Below are positions 17,713-26,795 of a stretch of DNA of 64,000 nucleotides, piece after piece. Under the pieces are notes generated by a model that had not been told where the DNA came from, ran no database searches, and was given only the letters and a program-made list of their open reading frames with translations. Origin of the DNA: Mycolicibacterium sp. CBMA 226 (GTDB lineage: Bacteria; Actinomycetota; Actinomycetes; Mycobacteriales; Mycobacteriaceae); assembly GCF_009729075.1 (NCBI RefSeq), contig NZ_VTGY01000012.1, positions 1-64,000 of the forward strand. The letters are read 5' to 3'. The position numbers and the translations under genes are program-made. Numbering within the stretch: position 1 is the stretch's first letter; each line of letters opens with the position of its first letter.

Positions 17713-18857
17713 GCACGGTACGCACGAACGTGGGAACCGTCGAGGATCTGCACGCCTCGGCCGTCAAGGCCTGCGGCCTGGACGACTTCGGCGGCGACGA
17801 CGACAACTACCTGGAAGCCCTTGGCGTGCTGCTGGATTCGTATCAGCGCGAGGCCGATCTGACCGAGCTCGGCAGCAAGATGCAGCGGTTCTTCACCCGC
17901 AATGCGCTGGTGGCCCGGCTGGTGTCCAACGCTGCGTTCAAGCAGTACCCGCAGCACGCCGATGTGCCGATCGAACGGCCCATATTCGTCACGGGCCTGC
18001 CGCGCACCGGCACCACGGTGATCCACCGTCTCCTGACCGCGGACCCCGCGCATCAGGGCCTGGAGATGTGGCTGGCCGAGTTCCCGCAGCCCCGGCCGCC
18101 GCGCGAAACCTGGCCGGACAACCCGGTTTTCAGTGCACTCGACGCGCGATTCAAGCAGGCGCACGAGGAGAATCCGGACTACACGGGCCTGCACTTCATG
18201 ACGGCCGACGAGGTCGAGGAATGCTGGCAGCTGCTGCGTCAGTCGCTGCACTCGGTGTCCTACGAGACGTTGGCACACGTCCCGTCGTACGCCAAGTGGC
18301 TGGCCCGGCAGGACTGGACCAAGTCGTATGAGCGGCACCGCAAGAACTTGCAGCTGATCGGCCTGAACGAGCCTGAAAAGCGCTGGGTGCTCAAGAATCC
18401 CAGTCACCTGTTCGCCCTCGAGGCGCTGATGAAGGTCTACCCGGATGCGCTGGTGGTGCAATGTCACCGGCCGGCCGAGACCATCATGGCGTCGATGTGC
18501 TCGCTCGCGCAGCACACCACGGCCGGCTGGTCGAACACGTTCACGGGCAAGGTGATCGGCGACGACTCGATGGAAACGTGGTCACGCGGCCTCGAGCTGT
18601 TCAATGCCGAACGGGCCAAGCATGATCCCAAGCAGTTCTGCGACGTCGACTACTTCGAGTTCATCAAGGACCCGGTGGGCGCCGTCGAGGGCATCTACCG
18701 CACGTTCGACATCGAGTTCACCGACGCCGCACGGCAGGCCATGACCGAGAGCCATGCCAAGAGCCAGCAGGGTCCGCGGGCGCCGAAGCACACCTACTCG
18801 CTGTCGGATTATGGGCTGACCGAGGAACAGGTCAAGGAGCGCTTCGCCAACCTGTAA
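17709..18857 (+). CDS. Sulfotransferase-family protein (Rv3529c-like)
   Basis: 382 residues, of the mycobacterial sulfotransferase-like family. The PAPS 5'-phosphosulfate loop is visible as FVTGLPRTGTTVIHRLL at about residues 93-109, and a 3'-phosphate region as VVQCHRPAETIMASMCSL. Domain length and place match Rv3529c. The substrate is unknown; lipid or sterol derivatives are possible from context. It is the third gene of the IclR-linked operon, joined to the SDR by a micro-ORF with overlapping start and stop codons. A 28-bp hairpin follows the stop. Confidence 0.8.
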   Translation: MSTVRTNVGTVEDLHASAVKACGLDDFGGDDDNYLEALGVLLDSYQREADLTELGSKMQRFFTRNALVARLVSNAAFKQYPQHADVPIERPIFVTGLPRTGTTVIHRLLTADPAHQGLEMWLAEFPQPRPPRETWPDNPVFSALDARFKQAHEENPDYTGLHFMTADEVEECWQLLRQSLHSVSYETLAHVPSYAKWLARQDWTKSYERHRKNLQLIGLNEPEKRWVLKNPSHLFALEALMKVYPDALVVQCHRPAETIMASMCSLAQHTTAGWSNTFTGKVIGDDSMETWSRGLELFNAERAKHDPKQFCDVDYFEFIKDPVGAVEGIYRTFDIEFTDAARQAMTESHAKSQQGPRAPKHTYSLSDYGLTEEQVKERFANL

Positions 18858-18860
18858 TTG

Positions 18861-18920
18861 GCGAGCAGTCGTGAAAACCCCCTAAATCGATTGATTTAGG
18901 GGGTTTTCACGACTGCTCGC
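18861..18920. terminator. Perfect 28-bp hairpin between convergent genes
   Basis: Arms 18861-18888 and 18893-18920 pair with no mismatch around the 4-nt loop GATT. The stem core is GTGAAAACCCCC, and the outer end reads GCGAGCAGTC. It serves the sulfotransferase operon and the kshA operon from opposite sides. The same core and outer GCTCGCG recur in the hairpin at 26688. Confidence 0.75.
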
Positions 18921-18929
18921 GAGAGAAAC

Positions 18930-19406
18930 TCAGCCGTCGCCGGGGGAGGGCGCGCTGGAAAACTCTTCCAGGCACCCCTCGGCGACCGCATGTTTGATGC
19001 TGTCGGACATCTTCGGGCACGAGCGGCTGCGGCTGGGGTCACCGCCTTCGGCGCGGATCTCGTTGAAGTACGCGCACCGGGCCGTCGCTGCCGAATTCCA
19101 CTGCACCGCAGTGTGTTCCGGGCCCAGTTTCTTCACCGCTACCGTCGAGTGGCAGAACCGGCAGTCGACGGGGACCAGACCGGCGGTCAGGTACCGCTGT
19201 CGATCGGCAGCGGTGGCCTCGCGGACCGCGGCCAGTCGCGCCGGGTCACCGGCGAAATCCGGTGCCTTGGACCAGGATCCGTTCGCCGGCGCACCGGACG
19301 CTCCGTGTGCATGGTCATCTTCGTCCCCGTGGCCCATCAACTGCAGCATCGAGCGAGCCAGGCGCTCGGCATCGGGCGCCTGGGTCCGCTCGTCGTGCTG
19401 GGGCAT
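18930..19406 (-). CDS. Cys-rich small protein co-transcribed with kshA (Rv3527-like)
   Basis: 158 residues, in the place of Rv3527 downstream of kshA. The N-terminal third is acidic and His-rich (GHGDEDDHAHG). The C-terminal part has five cysteines: CRFC at 82-85, then Cys111, Cys130 and Cys145, which could hold a metal or an iron-sulfur cluster. It begins in a TGATG overlap with the kshA stop, so it is translationally coupled to the oxygenase. A role supporting KshA is an inference from this coupling; the reductase KshB is encoded elsewhere in known genomes. No named family was recognised. Confidence 0.72.
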   Translation of the reverse strand: MPQHDERTQAPDAERLARSMLQLMGHGDEDDHAHGASGAPANGSWSKAPDFAGDPARLAAVREATAADRQRYLTAGLVPVDCRFCHSTVAVKKLGPEHTAVQWNSAATARCAYFNEIRAEGGDPSRSRSCPKMSDSIKHAVAEGCLEEFSSAPSPGDG

Positions 19407-20560
19407 CAGCTGGACTGCTCCGCGGATTCCTTGGCCTCGGCCTGCAGACGCAGGTTCTCGGCCACCTCGCCCTGCCACTTCTCGTTGGCTGCGGTGGTGT
19501 CGATCTCCAGCTCGAAGCGGTCGGTCATATCCGGCGTGATGTCGGCGACGTCGACGTAGAACTGTTGGTACCAACGGCGCATCTGGTACACGGCGCCGTC
19601 TTCCTCGACCAGCAGTGGGTTGTCGATGCGGGTCTTGTGCTTCCAGATCTCGACATCCTGCATGAAGCCCTTGCTGACACCATCGGTCATGGCGTCAGCC
19701 AGCTTCTGGGTGGTCTTGTCGTCCATGCCCTTGGGCTTTTCGACGATGACGCCCCACTGCAGCACGAACGCGTCCTGGCTCACCGGGTAGTGGCAGTTGA
19801 TCAGGATCGATTCGGCCTTGTAGCCGCCGTAGTTGTTGTGCAGCCAGTTGATCATGAACGACGGTCCGAAGTACGACGCCTCCGAGTCGAGGTGTGCCTC
19901 GCCGTACTGGGTGCCCATGCCGCCGATATCCGGCCGGCCCACGTTGTGCAGGTACTGGCTGGCGATGTGGCCTTCGAAGACGTTCTTGAAGTACGTCGGC
20001 AGGCCGTAGTGGATGTAGAAGAAGTGCGCCATGTCAGTGACGTTGTCGATGATCTCGCGGCAGTTGCTGCCCTCGATCAGCAGCGAGTTCCACTGCCAGT
20101 CGGTCCAGTCGTCACTGTGGAATTCGGGGATCTCGGGGATCCGCACCTCTTCCTGGGGTGGGTTGCCTTCGTGGTCGTGCCAGACGAAGAGCAGGCCGCC
20201 GCGGACGTCGGTGTGCCAGGCGCGGGTGCGGGCCAGGCGCGGCGTGCGCTTGGCGTAAGGCACCAGCTGGCACTTGCCGTCGCCGCCCCAGCGCCAGTCA
20301 TGGAACGGGCACGCCACCGCATCGCCCTTGATGGTGCCCTGCGACAGGTCCCCGCCCATATGGCGGCAGTAGCCGTCCAGGATTTTCAGGTCACCCTTCG
20401 AGTCCGCGAACACCACCAATTTGGTGCCGAACGCCTCGAACGAGTGCGGCTTGCCGTCCAGGAAGTTCTTCACAGGACCCACGCAGTGCCATCCACGGGC
20501 AAAGCGGTCCGGCAGCGCGCCGGTATCGATCTCGCGAACCCCCACGGTTTCGGTGCTCAC
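19406..20560 (-). CDS. kshA: 3-ketosteroid 9-alpha-hydroxylase oxygenase subunit
   Basis: 384-residue Rieske non-heme iron oxygenase. With reductase KshB it hydroxylates C9 of 3-ketosteroids; combined with KstD action this leads to opening of ring B. The Rieske cluster ligands are Cys65-x-His67 and Cys84-x2-His87 (CRHMGG ... CPFHDW). The mononuclear iron site is in NVTDMAHFFYIHYG (Asn173, His179, His184). Length equals that of M. tuberculosis KshA (Rv3526). Its promoter contains a perfect KstR box 29 nt upstream of the ATG. Confidence 0.95.
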   Translation of the reverse strand: MSTETVGVREIDTGALPDRFARGWHCVGPVKNFLDGKPHSFEAFGTKLVVFADSKGDLKILDGYCRHMGGDLSQGTIKGDAVACPFHDWRWGGDGKCQLVPYAKRTPRLARTRAWHTDVRGGLLFVWHDHEGNPPQEEVRIPEIPEFHSDDWTDWQWNSLLIEGSNCREIIDNVTDMAHFFYIHYGLPTYFKNVFEGHIASQYLHNVGRPDIGGMGTQYGEAHLDSEASYFGPSFMINWLHNNYGGYKAESILINCHYPVSQDAFVLQWGVIVEKPKGMDDKTTQKLADAMTDGVSKGFMQDVEIWKHKTRIDNPLLVEEDGAVYQMRRWYQQFYVDVADITPDMTDRFELEIDTTAANEKWQGEVAENLRLQAEAKESAEQSS

Positions 20561-20588
20561 CTTGGCCTCCCAATCTGTGCCTAGTAAC

Positions 20589-20602
20589 TAGAACACGTTA
20601 CA
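20589..20602. promoter_or_regulatory. KstR operator upstream of kshA
   Basis: TAGAACACGTTACA matches TNNAACNNGTTNNA exactly. It lies in the gap between kshA and the divergent gamma-carbonic anhydrase gene, much closer to kshA. Confidence 0.85.
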
Positions 20603-20687
20603 GTTTTTCCTCGGTTGAGCGCAATGCAAGCGTCCCGACCTGCGGTATGACGAGAGCGCGAGCAACACGACGGGGTAGGTTCTGTCC

Positions 20688-21212
20688 ATGCCGCTTTACT
20701 CCTTCGAGGGCCGGAGCCCGGTCGTCGATCCCACGGCCTTCATCGCCCCCACCGCAGTCCTGATCGGTGATGTCCGCGTCGAGGCCGGGGCATCGGTGTG
20801 GTTCAACGCGGTTCTGCGCGCCGACTACGCGCCCGTCGTGATCCGCAACGGCGCCAATGTGCAGGACGGGTCCGTGCTGCACGCCCCGCCCGGCATTCCG
20901 GTCGATATCGGGCCCGGCGCGACGATCGCCCACCTGTGCGTCGTGCACGGCGTGCATGTCGGTGCCGAGGCGCTGATCGCCAACCACAGCACAGTGCTCG
21001 ACGGTGCGGTGATCGGCCGGCGCAGCGTCGTGGCGGCACACTCGCTGGTGAGCGCCGGGACCAAGATTCCCGACGAGGTGCTGGTCATGGGGTCGCCGGC
21101 GAAAATCCGCGGCCCGATCGCCGGCACCGGCGCCGAAATGTGGGTCAACACGAATCCGCAGGCCTACCGCGAACTGGCCGAGCGCTACCTGGCGGGGTTG
21201 GAAGAGCTGTAG
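20688..21212 (+). CDS. Gamma-class carbonic anhydrase-like protein (Rv3525c-like)
   Basis: 174 residues of left-handed beta-helix hexapeptide repeats. The gamma-carbonic-anhydrase metal ligands are in place: His65, and His82 and His87 in IAHLCVVHG, followed by a C-terminal helix. Members catalyse CO2 hydration or are inactive scaffolds; activity cannot be judged here. Position next to kshA matches Rv3525c. The divergent start is 86 nt beyond the KstR box, so KstR control is possible but less certain than for kshA. Confidence 0.85.
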   Translation: MPLYSFEGRSPVVDPTAFIAPTAVLIGDVRVEAGASVWFNAVLRADYAPVVIRNGANVQDGSVLHAPPGIPVDIGPGATIAHLCVVHGVHVGAEALIANHSTVLDGAVIGRRSVVAAHSLVSAGTKIPDEVLVMGSPAKIRGPIAGTGAEMWVNTNPQAYRELAERYLAGLEEL

Positions 21213-21278
21213 GGCATCCGGTGCCCGAGTTTCGCAGAAATCTGACATTCGGGCCGGCGTCCGGCCAAGACTGGGCGC

Positions 21279-21803
21279 ATGAAGCTGCCCCTCGTCGCCT
21301 TGGCTGGTGCCACGGTGGTGCTCACCGCGCCGCTCGCCCACGCCGCGCCGCCGCCCAACTTCCCCGACTTCGCGGGCTTCAGCGTTGTCACCTCGACTCA
21401 CCTCGCGACCTATCAGCGCACCGATCAGCAGATGGTGAAATTCTCCACGCCCGACGGGCTGGCGTGCCTGCTGAGCGCGTTGGGTGGCGTGGCGCCGATC
21501 GTGCGGTGCTACGGTCCGCTACCCGGGACGACGGGCCTTGCCGTCACTGCTGATCCCAATGCCAGGGCGCCCCGCGATTTCGGGGTGGCGCAGCTGCATG
21601 CGGCCAACGAGGGCACGCTCAGCAACTACCACGGCGACTACCCGACCGATCTGGCCGGCGCACCACTGCTGGCGCCCGGGGAGAAGGTGACTCTCACGAC
21701 GATGACGTGCGGCGTGGTTGCCGGTGGCGTCACCGCCTGTATCGACACCACCGACGGCGGGCACGGTTTCGTCTTGCAGCCGTCGGGTTCCTGGACATTC
21801 TGA
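21279..21803 (+). CDS. Secreted protein of unknown function
   Basis: 174 residues. A clear signal peptide (MKLPLVALAGATVVLTAPLAHA, cleavage after AHA) is followed by a soluble domain with four cysteines (ACLL, VRCYG, MTCGVV, TACID) that could form two disulfides. The ending TTDGGHGFVLQPSGSWTF is typical of small secreted mycobacterial proteins, but no named family was recognised. It follows the carbonic anhydrase gene by 66 nt and ends at a 23-bp hairpin. The function is unknown. Confidence 0.72.
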   Translation: MKLPLVALAGATVVLTAPLAHAAPPPNFPDFAGFSVVTSTHLATYQRTDQQMVKFSTPDGLACLLSALGGVAPIVRCYGPLPGTTGLAVTADPNARAPRDFGVAQLHAANEGTLSNYHGDYPTDLAGAPLLAPGEKVTLTTMTCGVVAGGVTACIDTTDGGHGFVLQPSGSWTF

Positions 21804-21807
21804 CCGG

Positions 21808-21856
21808 GATTTGTGCACGAAAATCCGCGGTGGCCGCGGATTTTCGTGCACAAATC
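21808..21856. terminator. Perfect 23-bp hairpin between convergent genes
   Basis: Arms 21808-21830 and 21834-21856 pair perfectly around TGG; the left arm starts GATTTGTGCACGAAAATCCG. The right arm overlaps the stop codon of the isomerase-like gene on the other strand. It shares GATTTGTGCACGA with the hairpin at 31172. Confidence 0.7.
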
Positions 21857-22256
21857 ACGAAGTGCGCGGGGCTTCCCAGAAGGCACGCAGCGCGAGCAGC
21901 TGGCCGGCTTCGTTCGCTCGGTAGGTGAAGACGCCCGGGGTGGTGAAGTCGTGCCCGCCGATGGTGGTCACGATGCTGCCGACGTTGGCTTCCTCGTCAC
22001 CGCACTGGTAGGTGGTCTCGAAGTTGAACACGAGTTTGTCGGTGGGGGCGATCGCCTTGTCCCAGAAGGCCGAGATGGCTTCCTTGCCGCGGTGTCCCTT
22101 GCCCTCGGGGTCCAGGAACGACGGTCCGATCGGGTCCTGCACGATGGCGTCGTCCGCGAAATTGGCCAGCCAGGCCTCCTTGTCGCGGGCGGCGACGGCG
22201 TCGCGGGATCGCTTGCCGGCCAGGTGTGCGGGGTGGTTCGGATCGGAAACCGTCAT
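21855..22256 (-). CDS. Ketosteroid isomerase-like (SnoaL/NTF2 fold) protein
   Basis: 133 residues, a cone-shaped NTF2-fold protein. FADDAIVQDPIG at residues 33-44 aligns well with the YADDATVEDPFG segment of bacterial delta5-3-ketosteroid isomerase, placing Asp41 at the catalytic base. The C-terminal LLALRAFW matches the last strand. The second acidic catalytic residue of the classic enzyme seems absent: the corresponding region reads TPGVFTYRA. It is the last gene of the ltp4-ltp3 cluster, 1 nt after ltp3. An isomerase role on a sterol intermediate is likely but not proven. Confidence 0.72.
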   Translation of the reverse strand: MTVSDPNHPAHLAGKRSRDAVAARDKEAWLANFADDAIVQDPIGPSFLDPEGKGHRGKEAISAFWDKAIAPTDKLVFNFETTYQCGDEEANVGSIVTTIGGHDFTTPGVFTYRANEAGQLLALRAFWEAPRTS

Positions 22257-22257
22257 C

Positions 22258-23432
<1,175 letters not shown>

Positions 23433-23433
<1 letters not shown>

Positions 23434-24497
23434 CAGTTCTTACCCTCCAGGACGGCAATCAGATTCTGTTGCAGCGCAGGACCACTCGTGGCGTGGGCCA
23501 GCACGCGGTTCGCCGATCCGTTGAAGATGTGCTCGGCGGCGAAGCCGATGCGCTCCAGGCCGGCCGAGAACATCGGGTTCGCGGCCAGGGCGCCACCCGA
23601 CGGGTTGATCTTGGTCGAGTCCTTGAGCCCGATCGCCTCGGTGAGGATCAGCTGCTGGTGGCTGAACGGTGCGTGCAACTCGGCGATCTCGATCGAGCCG
23701 GCGTCGCCGCCGGTGGCGGCAGCCGCCGATGCGGCGGTCGACGGCGAGACCGTCAGGTCGCGTGCGCCCAAGATGGGGGTTTCGATTCGGTGCTCGAAAC
23801 CCGTTATCCAGGCTGGGTTTTCGCGGAGTTCGCGGGCTTTGTCGGCCGACGCCAGCACGATCGCGGACGCACCGTCGGTGATGGGCGCGATGTCGTGGCG
23901 GCGCAGCGGGTCGGCGAAGAACGGCCGGGACAGCAGCTCGCTCACGCTGGCCGCGGACTCGAGTCGGTCGACGCGCTCGGCGACGGCGAACGAATCCAGT
24001 GCCACCTGCGCCATCTGCTCGGCGGTCCACTTGCCGGCGTCCAGGCCGAAGCGGGCCTGCAGACCCGCCATCGAGACGGCGTCCGGCCACAGCGGGGCGA
24101 CGGTGTACGGATCGGTCTGCAGGGCCAGCACGCGGCGCAGGGTGCCGGCGCTGCCCTTGCCGAAGCCGTACACCAGTGCGGTGTCGACCTCGCCCGTCAG
24201 GATCTTGATGTAGGCCTCATACAGTGCCCAGGCCGCGTCCATCTCGACGTGCGACTCATTGATGGGCGGTACCGCGCCGATCGAGTCGATGGCCGAGATG
24301 AACGAGAATGCCCGGCCGGCAAGGTAATCCGAGGAACCTGAGCACCAGAAACCGATATCGGTCTGCTGCAAGCCCAGCTCGGTGAACAGTTTGGCAAAGC
24401 ACGGCATCAGCATCTCGACGCCGTTCGTGGTGCCGTCGGTGCGTCGCACATGCGGGGCATGCGCGAACCCGACGACCGCTACATCACTGGAAGTCAT
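23433..24497 (-). CDS. ltp4: Thiolase-like lipid-transfer protein Ltp4
   Basis: 354 residues, the same length as Rv3522. Thiolase fold without the catalytic cysteine (the region reads ESHVEMDAAWALYEAY). It ends with the family's Gly-rich stretch KINPSGGALAANP. It probably forms a hetero-complex with Ltp3 and the DUF35-like protein encoded just upstream, in the way Ltp2 works with a DUF35 protein in sterol retro-aldol cleavage. The ATG giving MTSSDVAVVGFAHAP was chosen; earlier in-frame sequence lies in the intergenic gap. Confidence 0.85.
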
Positions 24498-24538
24498 TTG
24501 TTTTCTCTCTTCGCGCAAGCGCTCATCGGTGGTGCCCT

Positions 24539-25519
24539 TTACAGGTGGTGCTTGTACGAGTCGTAGTCGGCGTCGGGTTCGCCGGATGGCTTGAAGTGCG
24601 AGATGTTGTCGATGCCCAGGCCCCACTCCTCGCGGGGCTTCCACACCGCCTGGACCCGCATGCCCATCCGTACCTCGGCCGCCTCGATCTCGGTGACCAG
24701 GTGCAGGAACGGGATGTCGGCACCGTCGAGCAGCACGTAGGCCGCCACGTAGGGCGGCTTGATGCGCTGACCCGGGAACGGGATGTTGATGATCGCGAAG
24801 GTGGTGACGGTGCCGCGGTCGGGCAGCTCGACGAATTCGTCGAGGACCATGCCGGTGGCCGGGTCGGCTTCCTTCGGCGGGAACAGCACCGGGCCGGGCT
24901 TGCCGTCCCGGCCGACCTTGGTGCGGGCACCGAGCAGCTTGCCCTCCTGCAGGCCGCGCAGGAACACGGTCTCGGGAAGCGAAGCGGTGTGCTGGATTTC
25001 GATGGACGACGGTACGACCAGCATGGTCACCGGGTCGCGATCATCGGGTTCGGCGGACTCTTCGACTGCCTCTTCTTCGTCACCGGGCACGAAGTAGGCG
25101 ATGTCGGTGATGGCACCGACGGGCTCGTCGACCCAGTGCGCACGGACGCGATCGCCGGCCTTCAGGGAACCTTCCGGGGTGTCAACGGCGTGCAACAGCG
25201 GGGTGTCGGCGCCGTCGAGCTTGATCAGCGCCCAGGCGAACGGACGCTGCAAGGGCTGGCCTTGCAGAGGCTCCGGCTGCCACGTCCATGACACCACGGT
25301 GCCGACGCTCGAAACCGGAACCACCTCGGTCAGGGCCTCGTACGTGACAGGGTCATACTCGGCGGGAGGCACGTGTACCCGGCCGTCTGAACCGCGGGTG
25401 CCGACGATGCGTCGTCCGCGCAGCGCGGTGAAGAACTGACTCAGGACCGGACCGACTGAACGGGTGTAGTCGAATGACAGTTTCAGCGGAGCCGAAAGGG
25501 GCGGCTCATGGCCTGCCAT
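24539..25519 (-). CDS. Tandem DUF35/OB-fold protein, Ltp3/Ltp4 partner (Rv3521-like)
   Basis: 326 residues from the ATG used. Two OB-fold-like halves repeat the pattern VPVSSVGTVVSWT...PFAWALIKLDGAD and VELPDRGTVTTFAIIN...PYVAAYVLLDGAD, each followed by a 'GDRV/GMRVQA' strand, as in DUF35 acyl-CoA-binding proteins. An acidic linker (DEEEAVEESAEPDD) separates them. An alternative GTG start at 25549 lies only 9 nt from the KstR box; neither start has a good ribosome-binding site. It is first in the operon with ltp4, ltp3 and the isomerase-like gene. Role as DUF35 partner is inferred. Confidence 0.8.
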   Translation of the reverse strand: MAGHEPPLSAPLKLSFDYTRSVGPVLSQFFTALRGRRIVGTRGSDGRVHVPPAEYDPVTYEALTEVVPVSSVGTVVSWTWQPEPLQGQPLQRPFAWALIKLDGADTPLLHAVDTPEGSLKAGDRVRAHWVDEPVGAITDIAYFVPGDEEEAVEESAEPDDRDPVTMLVVPSSIEIQHTASLPETVFLRGLQEGKLLGARTKVGRDGKPGPVLFPPKEADPATGMVLDEFVELPDRGTVTTFAIINIPFPGQRIKPPYVAAYVLLDGADIPFLHLVTEIEAAEVRMGMRVQAVWKPREEWGLGIDNISHFKPSGEPDADYDSYKHHL

Positions 25520-25558
25520 CTGGGCTGGGCTGCTTTGGCTAACGCTCACGGCATCGAG

Positions 25559-25572
25559 TAGAACAGGTTCTA
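25559..25572. promoter_or_regulatory. KstR operator between the ltp operon and the F420-type oxidoreductase
   Basis: TAGAACAGGTTCTA matches the consensus and is nearly a perfect palindrome. It lies between the divergent DUF35-like gene and the luciferase-like gene, 35 nt before the latter. Confidence 0.85.
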
Positions 25573-25607
25573 ACAATCGTGGCAAGCACGTTCGGAAAGG
25601 CGGCCCC

Positions 25608-26639
25608 ATGAAACTCGGTTTGCAGCTCGGATACTGGGGTGCCAAGGCGCCCACCGACCACGCGACGCTCGTCGCCGCCGCGGAAGAAGCCGGTTTCGAC
25701 ACCGTCTTCACCGCGGAGGCCTGGGGCTCGGATGCCTACACCCCGCTGGCCTGGTGGGGCCGGGAAACCACGCGGATGCGGCTGGGCACTTCAGTGATCC
25801 AGATGTCGGCCCGCACGCCCACGGCATGTGCGATGGCGGCCCTCACGCTCGATCACCTGTCGGGCGGTCGGCACATCCTCGGCCTCGGTGTCTCGGGACC
25901 GCAGGTCGTCGAGGGCTGGTACGGGCAGAAGTTCCCGAAGCCGCTGGCGCGCACCCGCGAATACATCGACATCCTGCGCAAAGTGTGGGCCCGCGAGGCC
26001 CCGGTGACCAGCGCCGGTCCGCACTACCCGCTGCCGTTGTCAGGTGCGGGCACCACGGGTCTCGGCAAGCCGCTCAAGCCCATCACCCATCCGCTGCGCG
26101 CGGACATCCCGGTGATGCTCGGCGCCGAAGGTCCCAAGAACGTCGCGCTGGCCGCCGAGATCGCCGACGGCTGGCTGCCGATCTTCTACTCGCCGCGGAT
26201 CTCCGGCATGTACAACGAATGGCTCGACGAGGGCTTCGCGCGTGCCGGTGCCCGTCGTACCCGCGAGACGTTCGAAATCTGTGCCACCGCGCAGATCATC
26301 GTCACCGACGATCGGCCGATGGTCATGGAGATGATGAAGCCGCACCTGGCGCTCTACGTGGGCGGCATGGGCTCGGAGGACACCAACTTCCACGCCGAGG
26401 TGTACCGCCGCATGGGCTACTCCGACGTCGTCGACGACGTCACCAAGTTGTTCCGCAACGACCGCAAGGACGAGGCCGCCAAGGCCATTCCGGACGAACT
26501 GGTCGACGACTCCGCAATCGTCGGGAACCTCGACTACGTCAAGGAACAGATCAAGGCCTGGGAGGCTTCCGGCGTCACCATGATGGTCGTCGGGGCCAAG
26601 TCGGTCGAGCAGATCAACCAGCTGGCTGAATTGGTCTAG
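25608..26639 (+). CDS. Luciferase-like F420-dependent oxidoreductase (Rv3520c-like)
   Basis: 343-residue TIM-barrel protein of the luciferase-like monooxygenase family, the group that includes F420-dependent dehydrogenases. Typical segments are KLGLQLGYWG, HLSGGRHILGLGVSGPQVVEG and the C-terminal GVTMMVVGAKS. It lies directly behind a KstR box and divergent from the ltp operon, the same layout as Rv3520c. A role in sterol catabolism follows from regulation and context; the substrate is unknown. Cofactor F420 rather than FMN is inferred from family. Confidence 0.82.
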   Translation: MKLGLQLGYWGAKAPTDHATLVAAAEEAGFDTVFTAEAWGSDAYTPLAWWGRETTRMRLGTSVIQMSARTPTACAMAALTLDHLSGGRHILGLGVSGPQVVEGWYGQKFPKPLARTREYIDILRKVWAREAPVTSAGPHYPLPLSGAGTTGLGKPLKPITHPLRADIPVMLGAEGPKNVALAAEIADGWLPIFYSPRISGMYNEWLDEGFARAGARRTRETFEICATAQIIVTDDRPMVMEMMKPHLALYVGGMGSEDTNFHAEVYRRMGYSDVVDDVTKLFRNDRKDEAAKAIPDELVDDSAIVGNLDYVKEQIKAWEASGVTMMVVGAKSVEQINQLAELV

Positions 26640-26661
26640 TTACTCCGGTTCATCCGCGAGG

Positions 26662-26688
26662 TGGGGGTACCTCCCGCTCGCGGGGGAA
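26662..26688. repeat. Short interspersed repeat, intergenic copy
   Basis: 27-nt element beginning TGGGGGTACCTCCCGCTCGC. It is 24/27 identical to a copy inside fadE27 at 39608-39634. Its CTCCCGC/GCGGGGG halves can fold into a small hairpin. It sits next to the terminator hairpin downstream of the luciferase-like gene. Confidence 0.6.
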
Positions 26689-26731
26689 CGTGAAAACCCC
26701 CATCTTCGAGCTGAAATGGGGGTTTTCACGT
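26688..26731. terminator. 16-bp hairpin after the luciferase-like gene
   Basis: Arms 26688-26703 and 26716-26731 pair perfectly around a 12-nt loop; the core is CGTGAAAACCCCCAT. It shares the GTGAAAACCCCC core and the trailing GCTCGCG with the hairpin at 18861, although here the flanking genes both point rightward. Confidence 0.65.
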
Positions 26732-26737
26732 CCGCTC

Positions 26738-26751
26738 GCGAACGTGTTGTA
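26738..26751. promoter_or_regulatory. Near-match KstR site upstream of the decarboxylase-like gene
   Basis: GCGAACGTGTTGTA fits the KstR consensus except for the first base. Together with the perfect box 20 nt downstream it forms a larger dyad: GTTGTAGACAC at 26746-26756 is repeated in inverse at 26767-26777. Confidence 0.5.
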
Positions 26752-26771
26752 GACACTTATTGCAATGTGTC

Positions 26772-26785
26772 TACAACGTGTTCTA
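26772..26785. promoter_or_regulatory. KstR operator upstream of the Rv3519-like gene
   Basis: TACAACGTGTTCTA matches TNNAACNNGTTNNA exactly and ends 10 nt before the GTG start of the next gene, again leaving almost no leader. Confidence 0.8.
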
Positions 26786-26795
26786 GATTTGTGCT

